Assembly: GCF_007995245.1 (NCBI RefSeq)
Contig: NZ_VCBA01000007.1
Coordinates: forward strand, 1 to 64,000
Direction of reading: 5' to 3'
Length of the DNA stretch: 64,000 bases
Source: Tateyamaria sp. syn59
GTDB lineage: Bacteria; Pseudomonadota; Alphaproteobacteria; Rhodobacterales; Rhodobacteraceae
This document shows, piece after piece, positions 28,855 to 37,228 of the stretch (positions are counted from its first letter, which is position 1; every line of letters begins with the position of its first letter). Below the pieces are notes generated by a model. It did not search any database. It worked only from the letters and a program-made list of their open reading frames with translations, and had not been told where the DNA came from. The position numbers were made by a program, and so were the translations under genes.

Positions 28855-31532
28855 TATCGGTCAACCAGCTTCTGGGCGTCAGTCTCGCTTACGTCGCCTT
28901 TCTTTTCGCCATCGCCTTTTTCGCCGAGCGTGCGTCGATCCGCGGGAAAGGCAGCTGGCTGCGCTCGCCGATGGTCTACACCCTATCTTTGTCAATCTAC
29001 TGCACGGCCTGGACGTTTTACGGTGCCGTGGGATACGCCGCCCGGTCCGGGATGGAGTTTGTGACCATTTACCTCGGCCCCAGCCTCGTGATGATCGGCT
29101 GGTGGTGGGTGTTGCGCAAGCTGGTGCGTATTGGACGGGCGCAGCGGGCCACGTCGGTCGCGGACCTGATTTCGGCCCGGTATGGCAAGTCGAACCTGTT
29201 GGCCATCGTGGTGACAGTCATGGCGGTGATCGGCGTGACCCCTTACATCGCGCTGCAATTGCAATCGGTGACCCTGTCCCTGTCGATCTTTTCCGAGCCG
29301 GGCCAGCCCGACAGTCTGAGCCAGGCGGCCGCTGCGTTCTGGGTGGCCGTGGGTCTGGTGCTGTTCACCGTGCTGTTCGGCACGCGCAACCTGAACGCAA
29401 ACGAGCGCCATGACGGCGTCGTCATCGCCATCGCGGTAGAGGCCGTCGTCAAGCTGGTGGCGTTGCTGGCCGTCGGCGTTTTCGTGGTCTGGGGCGTGGC
29501 GGGCGGCATCGGCCCGATGATGGAGCGGATCGACAACTCGACCATCGGCGAGTGGAGCATGGACCGCAGCCGCTGGGCCGCGCTGACGGTTTTGTCTGCA
29601 GCGGCGTTTCTGGCGCTGCCCCGGATGTTTCAGGTCATGGTCGTCGAGAACGAGGACGAGCGCCACCTGCAGATCGCAAGCTGGGCGTTCCCGCTCTACC
29701 TGATGCTGATGAGCCTGTTCGTGGTGCCGATTGCCGTTATCGGCCTCGACATCCTGCCTGCCGGATCGAACCCGGACCTGTTCGTGCTTACCGTGCCGTT
29801 GGCCGAGGGGCAGGGCGGGCTGGCGACGCTGTCTTTTCTGGGCGGTTTTTCCTCGGCCACGTCGATGGTCATCGTGGCGACGCTGGCCTTGTCCACTATG
29901 GTGTCGAACCACGTGGTGATGCCAGTCTGGTTAAGCACGCAGGGCACCGGGGCGCAGGTGTCGGGCGATGTGCGCAATGTCGTCATCTTGGCACGCCGCG
30001 CATCGATTCTGATGATCATCTTTTTTGGCTATGTATATTACCGTCTGTCGGGCGGCGGCGCGGCCCTCGCCGCGATCGGGTTGATCTCTTTCGTTGGTGT
30101 GGCCCAGTTCCTGCCGGCGATGCTGGGCGGTATCTTTTGGCGCGGTGCAACGCGGTGGGGCGCATTGGCGGGCTTGATCGTCGGCTTTGCGGTGTGGGTG
30201 TTCTGCTCGCTCCTGCCCAGCTTTGGGCCAGACGCCGTTCTGAGTGCTGCGGTGTTCGAACAGGGGATCGGCGGTGTAAGCTGGTTGCGTCCGCAGGCGC
30301 TGTTCGGGATCGAAGGGATTGATCCAACGGTGCATGCGATGGTCTGGTCGCTTTCCCTGAACCTGGCCGTGTTCGTTGCGGTGTCCCTGGCCACATTCCC
30401 CACGCCACTGGAGCGGCTTCAGGGCGCCCAATTCGTCAATATCTTTGACCACTCAACGCAGGCGCGGGGCTGGGACGCGGCCCTTGCCACGTCCGAGGAC
30501 CTGATGATTATGGCGCAACGCATCCTTGGCCCGGCGGATGCGCTGTCGCTCTTTCGGGCCGAGGCCAAGCGGCAGGGGCTGACAGGGCATCTGCCAGAGC
30601 CGACCCAAGGCTTTCTTCAGACCCTTGAGCGCGAGTTGTCGGGATCTGTCGGTTCGGCGACGGCCCACGCCATGATCAGTCAGCTTGTTGGAGGTACGTC
30701 GGTGTCGGTCGAAGACCTGATGGCGGTGGCCGACGAGTCTGCGCAAATCCTGGAATACTCCAACCGGCTTGAGGCGAAGTCCGCTGAGTTGAGCCGCACC
30801 GCCCGCCAATTGCGCGAGGCCAACCAGAAGCTGACGGCGCTGTCCGTTCAAAAGGACGCCTTCCTGGGCCAGATCAGTCACGAGCTGCGCACGCCCATGA
30901 CCTCGATCCGCAGCTTTTCCGAGATCTTGCGGGACACCGACACGCTGGATCAGGCCGAAAAGACGAAATACGCATCGATCATTCATGGCGAGACGATCCG
31001 CCTGACGCGCCTTCTTGATGATCTTTTGGATTTGAGTGTGTTGGAAAATGGTCAGGTGAGCCTGAACCTCGAAAACGGAAACCTGAATGACGTGATTGCG
31101 CAGGCGGTTCTGTCGGCGGGTGGCGCTCACACCACCCGGCTGCGTATCCATCACATGCAGTCGGATCAAGACGTTCCGCTCAGCACCGATCTTGACCGGT
31201 TGCGGCAGGTGTTCATCAACCTAATCACAAACGCGCAGAAGTATTGTGTTGCCGCCACCCCGGAATTGACCGTCGAAATTCTGCAGCAAGGCGGGGGACT
31301 TCAGGTCGTTTTCCACGACAATGGCGTGCCGATCCCCTCCGAGGCACGTGCGTTGATTTTTGAAAAGTTTTCGCGGATCAATGACAAGGACGGGTCGGGT
31401 GCTGGCCTGGGTCTGGCGATCTGCCGCGAAATCATGACGCGTCTGGGCGGTGACATCACGTATGAGCCGCGCGCGGATGGCAACGCGTTTATCGTACATT
31501 TGCCAGGGCGCGTCGCTCTCGCCGCCCAATAG
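28851..31532 (+). CDS. SLC5-type sensor histidine kinase (CbrA/CrbS-like)
   Basis: Membrane sensor of 893 residues. The N-terminal 520 residues are a sodium/solute symporter (SSS/SLC5) domain of about 13 helices. A STAC-like linker follows (about 550-615: RILGPADALSLFR, LERELSGSVGSATAHAMI). Then a coiled segment (about 635-665) leads to HisKA with His677 (ISHELRTPM) and HATPase_c with Asn794, DNG (823-825) and GAGLGLAI (850-857). In relatives CbrA and CrbS the transporter part senses or carries histidine or acetate. There is no PAS domain. It is coupled to the small membrane protein and the lone receiver upstream. Confidence 0.93.
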   Translation: MISVNQLLGVSLAYVAFLFAIAFFAERASIRGKGSWLRSPMVYTLSLSIYCTAWTFYGAVGYAARSGMEFVTIYLGPSLVMIGWWWVLRKLVRIGRAQRATSVADLISARYGKSNLLAIVVTVMAVIGVTPYIALQLQSVTLSLSIFSEPGQPDSLSQAAAAFWVAVGLVLFTVLFGTRNLNANERHDGVVIAIAVEAVVKLVALLAVGVFVVWGVAGGIGPMMERIDNSTIGEWSMDRSRWAALTVLSAAAFLALPRMFQVMVVENEDERHLQIASWAFPLYLMLMSLFVVPIAVIGLDILPAGSNPDLFVLTVPLAEGQGGLATLSFLGGFSSATSMVIVATLALSTMVSNHVVMPVWLSTQGTGAQVSGDVRNVVILARRASILMIIFFGYVYYRLSGGGAALAAIGLISFVGVAQFLPAMLGGIFWRGATRWGALAGLIVGFAVWVFCSLLPSFGPDAVLSAAVFEQGIGGVSWLRPQALFGIEGIDPTVHAMVWSLSLNLAVFVAVSLATFPTPLERLQGAQFVNIFDHSTQARGWDAALATSEDLMIMAQRILGPADALSLFRAEAKRQGLTGHLPEPTQGFLQTLERELSGSVGSATAHAMISQLVGGTSVSVEDLMAVADESAQILEYSNRLEAKSAELSRTARQLREANQKLTALSVQKDAFLGQISHELRTPMTSIRSFSEILRDTDTLDQAEKTKYASIIHGETIRLTRLLDDLLDLSVLENGQVSLNLENGNLNDVIAQAVLSAGGAHTTRLRIHHMQSDQDVPLSTDLDRLRQVFINLITNAQKYCVAATPELTVEILQQGGGLQVVFHDNGVPIPSEARALIFEKFSRINDKDGSGAGLGLAICREIMTRLGGDITYEPRADGNAFIVHLPGRVALAAQ

Positions 31533-31620
31533 GCCAAAACCTTGGACCGCATAAAGCGGTTGGTAACCTATCGCCCTTAGACCGGAACGGCATGTGCAGG
31601 CCGTAGAAACGGCGGAGTTT

Positions 31621-32841
31621 ATGGGCGAAACCGAAAAAACAAGTGTTCTGGGACGCATCGCTGCTGCGGGGCGCGACGTGCGTCAGGCGCGTGCTATGAC
31701 GTTGCCCAAGGCCATTCGCCTGACCTTGGCAAAGGTCGCGGATGCGCTGATGGATCTGCCGATGGCAGTGATTGGTGCGGTTGTCGACACGGCATCTGGC
31801 GATGAGATTGAGGCGCAATTCAAGGACGACGCGTTGCTGATGCTGCTGGATGGGCCGGATGGCCATGTCGGTGCTGCCGCCTTTGACCCCGTGCTGGTGG
31901 GTGGGCTGATCCAGCAACAGACGATGGGTAACGTGCAGCCGGACACAGGCATCCAACGGGCCATGACCCGAACCGACGCCGCGATCTGTGCGCCGCTGAT
32001 CGACATGATGTTTGACCGCCTCCTTCCCGTCCTCGATCAACCGGAGGACAGGTCGCTTGTCGACGGGTTTCGTTTCGGTGCCAAGGCGGACGATGCCCGA
32101 ACCCTTGCCATGGCGCTGGATGCGCAGGACTACAGTGTGATCCGCCTGACAGTGGATGTGGCACGCGGTGCCCGGCAGGGTGATATTCTGATTGTGCTGC
32201 CCTTGCCGGATCTACAGGACCAGTCGCATGATGATGAGGGCGAAGAGGCGGCGCCTGACGCGCCGAACATGACTGACACCGTGATGGCACTGAACGCCGA
32301 CTTGAAGATGGTTTTGTGCAGTCTGCATTTGCCCCTCGGGACTTTGCAGAACCTGTCGCCCGGTGACGAATTGCCCCTGACACCGGGCGCGTTTCCGAAC
32401 GTCCAGATTGTGACCAATACCGGCCGCATCGTTGGGCGCGGTATTGTCGGACATGTGAAGGGTGTGCGCGCGGTCAAACCTCAGCGCAAGCCAAGCCACG
32501 CAACGCAACCCCTGCGGCGCGTATCGGATGAGCCAATGGTCGAAATGCCACGGGTCGAAGAGATTGAAGGGCCCGCACGGCGCACGGGTGAGGCAAAGGC
32601 AGCACCCTTGGAAGCGGCGCCCGGTCCCGCGTCGGTGGCATCCGACGCGGTAACGATTGGCGATCCGGCGCAGCCGGGGGTGGATATTGCGGCGGCGGTT
32701 GACGCCGATCCGGCGGCAAACCTGCCCGCGCTGACGGAATTGCCCGATCTTGACGCGCTGCCTGACCTCGCCGACCTGCCTGACCTGGAGGATTTGCCTG
32801 ATTTGGCCGACTTGCCTGATTTGGCTTCGACTGGCGGCTAG
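31621..32841 (+). CDS. FliM/FliN-like protein with SpoA domain and LPDL-repeat tail
   Basis: Protein of 406 residues. Residues about 80-195 look like the FliM middle domain and about 220-285 like a FliN/FliM C-terminal (SpoA) domain (LPLGTLQNLSPGDELPL, then VQIVTNTGRIVGRGIVG). The rest is a low-complexity acidic/proline tail ending in a hexapeptide repeat of the LPDLxx type (about 369-403). No other flagellar gene is nearby. It may be a C-ring variant or a non-flagellar SpoA protein. ATG 31621 is chosen over an upstream GTG-type start. The stop shares a CTAG with the converging gene. Confidence 0.75.
   Translation: MGETEKTSVLGRIAAAGRDVRQARAMTLPKAIRLTLAKVADALMDLPMAVIGAVVDTASGDEIEAQFKDDALLMLLDGPDGHVGAAAFDPVLVGGLIQQQTMGNVQPDTGIQRAMTRTDAAICAPLIDMMFDRLLPVLDQPEDRSLVDGFRFGAKADDARTLAMALDAQDYSVIRLTVDVARGARQGDILIVLPLPDLQDQSHDDEGEEAAPDAPNMTDTVMALNADLKMVLCSLHLPLGTLQNLSPGDELPLTPGAFPNVQIVTNTGRIVGRGIVGHVKGVRAVKPQRKPSHATQPLRRVSDEPMVEMPRVEEIEGPARRTGEAKAAPLEAAPGPASVASDAVTIGDPAQPGVDIAAAVDADPAANLPALTELPDLDALPDLADLPDLEDLPDLADLPDLASTGG
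32735..32838 (+). repeat. 18-bp tandem repeat encoding LPDLxx
   Basis: The 3' end of the FliM-like gene encodes about six consecutive LPxLxx hexapeptides (ELPDLD, ALPDLA, DLPDLE and so on). The underlying DNA is a degenerate 18-bp tandem repeat (tgcctgacctggaggat type), so its length may vary between strains. Confidence 0.8.
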
Positions 32842-33272
32842 GCGTTCTTTTGTGCGGCCATTGCTTCGAGCGTGGGCCGAAGCGTATCCAGATCATAGCC
32901 GCCCGTACGCGCCGCCTGCAGAATGTCATCGCAGGACATGCGCCCAGCTTGACCAAGGCACCACACAACCGTCGATCGGGTGCCAGAGGCGCAGTAGGCC
33001 AGCGCAGGCAATTCGGCCTCTTCCGCATACGCCATCTGTTGCGCCACGTTGTCTGGCGTCATGGTCTGGTGGGTGAGGGGCAGCCGGTAAAAGGTCAGCC
33101 CTGCAGCTTGAGCAGCCGCCTCAAGCGCATCTGCCTGAAAGGCGGGCGGCACCTCGGCATCGGGGCGATTGCAGATCACCGTTTTTATCCCTGCGGCCGC
33201 GATGGCCGGCATGTCCGCAGGATCGAGTTGCGGCGCAACAAAATAGCTGGGTGTGATCTGTCTGATATCCAT
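32838..33272 (-). CDS. TIGR01244-family sulfurtransferase/phosphatase-like protein (BLH type)
   Basis: Protein of 144 residues of the DUF442 (beta-lactamase-hydrolase-like) family, which has a PTP-like fold with a CX5R loop, here YCASGTRST. Members are linked to sulfide and sulfane-sulfur handling. Family landmarks are MDIRQITPSYFVAPQL and GIKTVICNRPDAEVPPAFQ (split over the substrate loop). Two YeeE/YedE genes upstream on the same strand support a sulfur role. Confidence 0.88.
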   Translation of the reverse strand: MDIRQITPSYFVAPQLDPADMPAIAAAGIKTVICNRPDAEVPPAFQADALEAAAQAAGLTFYRLPLTHQTMTPDNVAQQMAYAEEAELPALAYCASGTRSTVVWCLGQAGRMSCDDILQAARTGGYDLDTLRPTLEAMAAQKNA

Positions 33273-33281
33273 GCGCTTGGT

Positions 33282-33713
33282 TTATGCTGCGCGCCTGTCG
33301 CTGTCCAGCAGACGGCGCAGTGGCGGCACCGCCCACATCCCCGTGAGCATCGCCGCCAGAAACAGCGCGCCTTGCCAACCCCCGTAACTTATCGACGCGA
33401 GCGCGGGGCCGGGGCAAAGCCCCACAAGACCCCAGCCTATGCCGAAGAGGATCGAACCCAGCATCAGTGGGCGCGTGATCTCGGACCTTGGCGGCGCAGG
33501 AAAGGCTGTGCCTGCGACCGGTGTGCGGCCATGGGTCAGCCGCCAGGCGATGAACATGGGCAGCAGGGCGCCGCCCATCACGAAGGCCAGTGTCGGATCC
33601 CACGCGCCGCCGATGTCGAGAAACCCGCGCACCTTGGTCGTGTCGGTCATGCCCGAAACGTGCAAGCCAGCGCCAAAGAGCGCGCCACTGACGAGTGCGA
33701 TCAGCGCGCGCAT
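33282..33713 (-). CDS. YeeE/YedE-family membrane protein, second half (DUF6691)
   Basis: Membrane protein of 143 residues with about four helices. It contains FGAGLHVSGMTDTTKVRGFLD and FGIGWGLVGLCPGPALAS, the repeat with the conserved cysteine of the YeeE/YedE sulfur-import family. ATG 33713 overlaps the stop of the upstream half (ATGA). Here the usual single-chain transporter is split in two. It lies 9 bp upstream of the sulfurtransferase gene. Confidence 0.9.
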   Translation of the reverse strand: MRALIALVSGALFGAGLHVSGMTDTTKVRGFLDIGGAWDPTLAFVMGGALLPMFIAWRLTHGRTPVAGTAFPAPPRSEITRPLMLGSILFGIGWGLVGLCPGPALASISYGGWQGALFLAAMLTGMWAVPPLRRLLDSDRRAA

Positions 33714-34132
33714 CACAGGCCCAACCCCACGCGCAACGCGGTTACGGTCGCGATGCCAGCGCCGATATAAGCGGCGGTCGCCGCAAAGCCGCGCACGGAC
33801 AGCCGCGACATGCCGCACACTCCATGCCCCGATGTGCAGCCGTTTGCGAACCGCGTGCCGACACCCACGCAGAGGCCCCCCAGGACGAGGAGCCAAGGCA
33901 GGGAGGTCGCATGTGTGCTGACCTGCCATCCGGCCATGCTCATCACCGCGGGCGTGCCAATGAGGCCAAGAAGGAAAGCGCCCGTTGTCGCTTTGTCGGC
34001 ACCTGTGCGGTCAACAAGGCCGCCCACCATGCCGCTGGCGCCCATGATCCGCCCGGTGCCCAGAAGTAAAACAGCCCCGGCGGTGCCGATCATCAGCCCG
34101 CCGACGAGTCCCCAGATCCAGTCGATTGGCAT
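33713..34132 (-). CDS. YeeE/YedE-family membrane protein, first half
   Basis: Membrane protein of 139 residues. The key motif GTRFANGCTSGHGVCG carries the cysteines that pass thiosulfate or sulfide through YeeE-type channels. A GGAGGG site precedes ATG 34132. It is coupled to the second half by a 4-bp overlap. In many alphaproteobacteria this pair sits under a BigR-type regulator; no such gene is seen here. Confidence 0.9.
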   Translation of the reverse strand: MPIDWIWGLVGGLMIGTAGAVLLLGTGRIMGASGMVGGLVDRTGADKATTGAFLLGLIGTPAVMSMAGWQVSTHATSLPWLLVLGGLCVGVGTRFANGCTSGHGVCGMSRLSVRGFAATAAYIGAGIATVTALRVGLGL

Positions 34133-34144
34133 GTGACTGCCCTC

Positions 34145-34387
34145 CTACGCCAGAAAGATGCCCACAATGACGAGCATGAGACCCAGGACTGATACGAAAA
34201 GCGCCCCGAGGTTCAGCGGCAGAACCCGCGCCATGACGGCGCGCATCTCTGCATCCTCCAGCCCTGCGCCGCGCGCGAGCCACACCTTCAGAATGCACCA
34301 AACCAGTCCGATAAGACCCAGAACCGACAGCGCGGCCCCGCCCCAGATGATGCCGTCGAAAACGGTAAAACCACTATCCTGTTCCAT
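34145..34387 (-). CDS. Small membrane protein upstream of the YeeE/YedE pair
   Basis: Protein of 80 residues with two predicted helices (about 12-34 and 55-78) separated by a short charged loop (ARGAGLEDAEMRA). The 12-bp gap to the YeeE gene suggests a shared operon. The family is not recognised. Confidence 0.7.
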   Translation of the reverse strand: MEQDSGFTVFDGIIWGGAALSVLGLIGLVWCILKVWLARGAGLEDAEMRAVMARVLPLNLGALFVSVLGLMLVIVGIFLA

Positions 34388-34493
34388 GCCCTCGGGCTAT
34401 CCGAGCGCCGTTCGGAAGACAAGGGATCAAGCCTCTTGCGACACTCTGCCTGCACAGCTATCCAGCAGGCTCACTGAAGCCAAGGAGCGCGCC

Positions 34494-34757
34494 ATGACCG
34501 ACACCGCCACCAACGCAGAAAGCTACCGTGTCACGGCGGACGAATTGCGTCAGTTCATCGAACGCTTCGAACGGCTTGAGGCCGAAAAGAAGGACATCGC
34601 AGAGCAGCAAAAGGAAGTGATGGCCGAGGCGAAGGCGCGGGGCTATGACACCAAGGTGATGCGCAAGGTGATCGCCCTGCGCAAGCGCGACAGCGATGAC
34701 ATCGCCGAAGAAGAAGCGGTACTGGAGTTGTACAAGGAAGCGCTTGGAATGAGTTGA
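34494..34757 (+). CDS. gapR: GapR, nucleoid-associated protein (DUF2312)
   Basis: Protein of 87 residues that binds overtwisted AT-rich DNA and assists topoisomerases in alphaproteobacteria. The two long helices (ADELRQFIERFERLEAEKK and the following KEVMAEAKARGYD, IALRKRD) match DUF2312 closely. The AAGGAG site before ATG 34494 is good. It is a single-gene unit. Confidence 0.95.
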   Translation: MTDTATNAESYRVTADELRQFIERFERLEAEKKDIAEQQKEVMAEAKARGYDTKVMRKVIALRKRDSDDIAEEEAVLELYKEALGMS

Positions 34758-34780
34758 GTGCCGCGGGCGCTTTCCGGCGA

Positions 34781-35248
34781 CTAGTGATCCTTGACCCTGT
34801 AGGTCAGCCGCGACAGAGGCAGAGCGTCCTTGGTCTGAACGATGCCGATTTCGACTGGAGCGCCAGACTGCGTGTCTGTCAAAGCGAGGGCGGACGCTCC
34901 ATCCTTGATGTGTTTGTCGCCCCATTTCATCAGCGCCAAAATGACCGGAGCGAGGTCGCGGCCCTTTTGCGTCAGAACATATGCGTGCCGCGTCCGCGCT
35001 GATCCGTCACGATAGGGCTTTTTCTTGGCGAGGCCGTTGTTCACAAGTTCCGACAGACGCACCGAAAGCACAGACTTGGGAATACCGATGTCTGCCTGGA
35101 AATCGGCAAACCGGCTTACCCCGTAGAGCATTTCGCGCAGGATCAGCCATGTCCACCGATCCGGGATCTGGTTGATCGCCAAAGCCGCGCCGCATTCGTT
35201 GAGGGGGACGGGCGCCTTGCGTATGAGCGGCCTATCTGGGTTTGACAT
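34781..35248 (-). CDS. HxlR-family winged-helix transcriptional regulator
   Basis: Regulator of 155 residues. The HxlR pattern is LNECGAALAINQIPDRWTWL, LREMLYGVSRFADFQ, PKSVLSVRLSELVNNGL and YVLTQKGRDLAPVILALMKWGD. The C-terminal 35 residues are an extra beta-rich piece. It is divergent from the GFA-family gene with a 57-bp gap, so it may regulate that gene and itself. Confidence 0.93.
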   Translation of the reverse strand: MSNPDRPLIRKAPVPLNECGAALAINQIPDRWTWLILREMLYGVSRFADFQADIGIPKSVLSVRLSELVNNGLAKKKPYRDGSARTRHAYVLTQKGRDLAPVILALMKWGDKHIKDGASALALTDTQSGAPVEIGIVQTKDALPLSRLTYRVKDH

Positions 35249-35305
35249 TCGAACTCTGCTCTGCCACCGTCATTTGTATCGTGCCAAGCGTAGCGGGAGA
35301 CGGCG

Positions 35306-35722
35306 GTGCAGGCCACAGAAACACAGACGGGCGGCTGTTATTGCAGTGCGGTCCGTTTTGCCATCACCGCGGCACCGCTGGTGAAAGGACAGTGCCACTG
35401 CCGCGCCTGTCAGCATATGGCGGGTGGCGCGCCGCAATACTTCCTGCTTGTGCCGCCGACCGGGTTCGCGTGGACGCAGGGGCAACCCCGCACATACACA
35501 AGACAGGACATCGAAAATGCCGTGACCCGATATTTTTGCCCCGATTGCGGGACGCAGTTGGTCACAGTGCGGCAGGACAATCCGGCTTTCGTTGTAAAAG
35601 TTGGTGTGCTTGACGATCCAAGCGAGTTCAAGCCGCGTGTGGCCATCTGCCATGCGCAGGCACAATCATTTCATCACGTGCCAGATGGCATCCCTGTCTT
35701 TGATGATCTGCCGACCGGCTAG
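35306..35722 (+). CDS. GFA/CENP-V-family zinc protein
   Basis: Protein of 138 residues with the zinc-binding cysteines of the GFA fold: GGCYCSAVRF, GQCHCRACQH and FCPDCGTQL. Such proteins were named after glutathione-dependent formaldehyde-activating enzyme, but most members have no proven activity. The start is GTG at 35306 after GGGAGA. The stop TAG shares a CTAG with the converging gene. The divergent HxlR gene is the likely regulator. Confidence 0.88.
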   Translation: MQATETQTGGCYCSAVRFAITAAPLVKGQCHCRACQHMAGGAPQYFLLVPPTGFAWTQGQPRTYTRQDIENAVTRYFCPDCGTQLVTVRQDNPAFVVKVGVLDDPSEFKPRVAICHAQAQSFHHVPDGIPVFDDLPTG

Positions 35723-36594
35723 GGCGCGATGAAGGTGACGCCGGGAATGGCCGCCACGCGCGCCATGTCTTCCTCGTACAGCTGGGTCATCCTGTCGATG
35801 GTCTCTTCGGTCCAGCCGGGGGCATTCAGTTCTTCCTCGATCTCTTCCTCGATCGCAAACTTGTCGAGAAAGGCGATGATCACGCGGCGCTTTTGCGCCT
35901 CAGTCATGGTCGGGTGGGACTTGAGGTAGGATCGGAAGCGCTGCATGCCCTCCTTGGACATGATCTCGGCCAAAAGGTCGAAGCCGCCGATGATCTTCTC
36001 GCCTGTTGGCAGCCCTGCCAGATCGCGGACGATCTGCGCCCACAGGATGGGCATGTCTTCGAAGCACCATGTGGTGATCGTGACGTCGGGCGCGGCTGAG
36101 CGTATCGCTCCGATCGTATCGGACCAACGGACGGCATAAGGATCGGCACCGCGCAGAAACGCGTCCATGTCATCCTGGGGTGCCTGGTTGAAAAGCGCAG
36201 GCAGGAACGTTGCCGGGTTGCGCATGGCGAGGAACACCTGCACCTGGTCATGTTCGAACAGCGCCGACAATTGCGAGATCCGTTCGGGTGCGGCTTCGTA
36301 AATAAAGCCATTGCGGACGCATGATCGCGGTGCGCCGAACAGGAACATGTGGCTCAGAACCATGCGTTCTGCGCTTTCGTCATCAAGGATGAGGTCCAAC
36401 AGGACGTCGCGCGCATCGGGGGCAGGGGGTGCATCCTGCAGGGCGGCCATGGTCTGTTTCAACAGGCTCCGGTACTTGCCCGGCCCGGGTACCGCGATCC
36501 CGCGCTTCGAAAAATCCTCCTTGTTGCGCAGGAGGCAGCGGACAAGTCGGTCCTCTTCGGTAAAGTGGGCACCTGCGTGAAGGACAATTTGCAT
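35719..36594 (-). CDS. Sulfotransferase-like protein of unknown function
   Basis: Protein of 291 residues beginning MQIVLHAGAHFTEEDRLVRC, a pattern seen in Rhodobacteraceae proteins with a weak sulfotransferase-type P-loop fold (5'-PSB-like region LHAGAH). The middle part (VQVFLAMRNPATFLPALFNQA) resembles the 3'-phosphate-binding R/S region of such enzymes. No catalytic base is certain. ATG 36594 is preferred; the upstream in-frame extension enters the tRNA region. Confidence 0.65.
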   Translation of the reverse strand: MQIVLHAGAHFTEEDRLVRCLLRNKEDFSKRGIAVPGPGKYRSLLKQTMAALQDAPPAPDARDVLLDLILDDESAERMVLSHMFLFGAPRSCVRNGFIYEAAPERISQLSALFEHDQVQVFLAMRNPATFLPALFNQAPQDDMDAFLRGADPYAVRWSDTIGAIRSAAPDVTITTWCFEDMPILWAQIVRDLAGLPTGEKIIGGFDLLAEIMSKEGMQRFRSYLKSHPTMTEAQKRRVIIAFLDKFAIEEEIEEELNAPGWTEETIDRMTQLYEEDMARVAAIPGVTFIAP

Positions 36595-36727
36595 GCGGAT
36601 CGACCTGCCAGGAACTGTGAGCGACTGGCGGTAGATAAACGAAAAACGCGTTGGGATAAAACCTCTGACCTGTTTGGAAAAACGATCTTGCCACCGCCAA
36701 GCGCACAGAGTAGACGATGCGTCCAAG

Positions 36728-36803
36728 GCCCCTATAGCTCAGCTGGTAGAGCAACTGATTTGTAATCAGTAGGTCCGCGGTTCGAGTCCGTGTGGGGGCA
36801 CCA
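36728..36803 (+). tRNA. tRNA-Thr (anticodon TGT)
   Basis: Full cloverleaf including encoded CCA. The acceptor stem GCCCCTA pairs with TGGGGGC (one G-U). The D-arm is AGCTCAGCTGGTAGAGC, the anticodon arm is CTGATTTGTAATCAG with anticodon TGT, and the T-arm is CGCGGTTCGAGTCCGTG. Discriminator A and CCA end at 36803. It reads ACA threonine codons. Confidence 0.96.
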
Positions 36804-36883
36804 TTTTCCAGAATCAGTAGCTCGATGCGCCCGTGCTAACGCATGCAGAGGTGCTGATTTCGTATGCCAAGAACCCCCTCGAA

Positions 36884-36897
36884 TTGACATTTGTCAA
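36884..36897. promoter_or_regulatory. Dyad TTGACA-TT-TGTCAA
   Basis: Perfect 6-bp arms around a TT centre, the size of a small regulator site. No -10 box is correctly spaced from its TTGACA, so it is not itself an obvious promoter. It lies 81 bp downstream of the tRNA and about 140 bp upstream of the next promoter. Confidence 0.35.
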
Positions 36898-37037
36898 GTG
36901 CCGGGCACTGCCGAAAACACGGTCGGTATAAACCCCGTGTAAACCCGCGATGTAAGGTGGGTTTCCGCACCCACGCCGCGGTTTGCAACTGGCAGATTTC
37001 TTCTTGGTGCCAGGCGCTGTGCGGCCTCGGCGTGGTT

Positions 37038-37066
37038 TTGAAAAAGTATATAAAATTCAATATTCT
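37038..37066 (+). promoter_or_regulatory. Putative sigma70 promoter of the unknown operon
   Basis: The -35 box TTGAAA (37038-37043), a 17-bp spacer and the -10 box TATTCT (37061-37066) lie in an AT-rich patch. It is correctly oriented for the 54-codon ORF at 37229 and the operon at 37561. Confidence 0.5.
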
Positions 37067-37228
37067 AACTATCATTCTATCAGCCGAAAGACCCATAAAC
37101 CAAAGGTATAGGGGCGAACCAAGCCAGTTCGTAAACCGCCAAGCTATCGACCCCGTCACAGCTCTGCACAATCTGTTGATCAACGAACGGCGCATCACGT
37201 CGCTGTGACCAAGAAAGGTTGATCGCAA

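Larger units (their letters stand above)
36804..37228. other. AT-richer intergenic region between tRNA-Thr and the unknown operon
   Basis: No gene is supported over 425 bp. It is clearly AT-richer than its surroundings. It contains a dyad TTGACATTTGTCAA (36884-36897) and a sigma70-like promoter at 37038-37066. An antisense ORF (37240-36836) has poor codon use and spans these sites. Confidence 0.6.
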
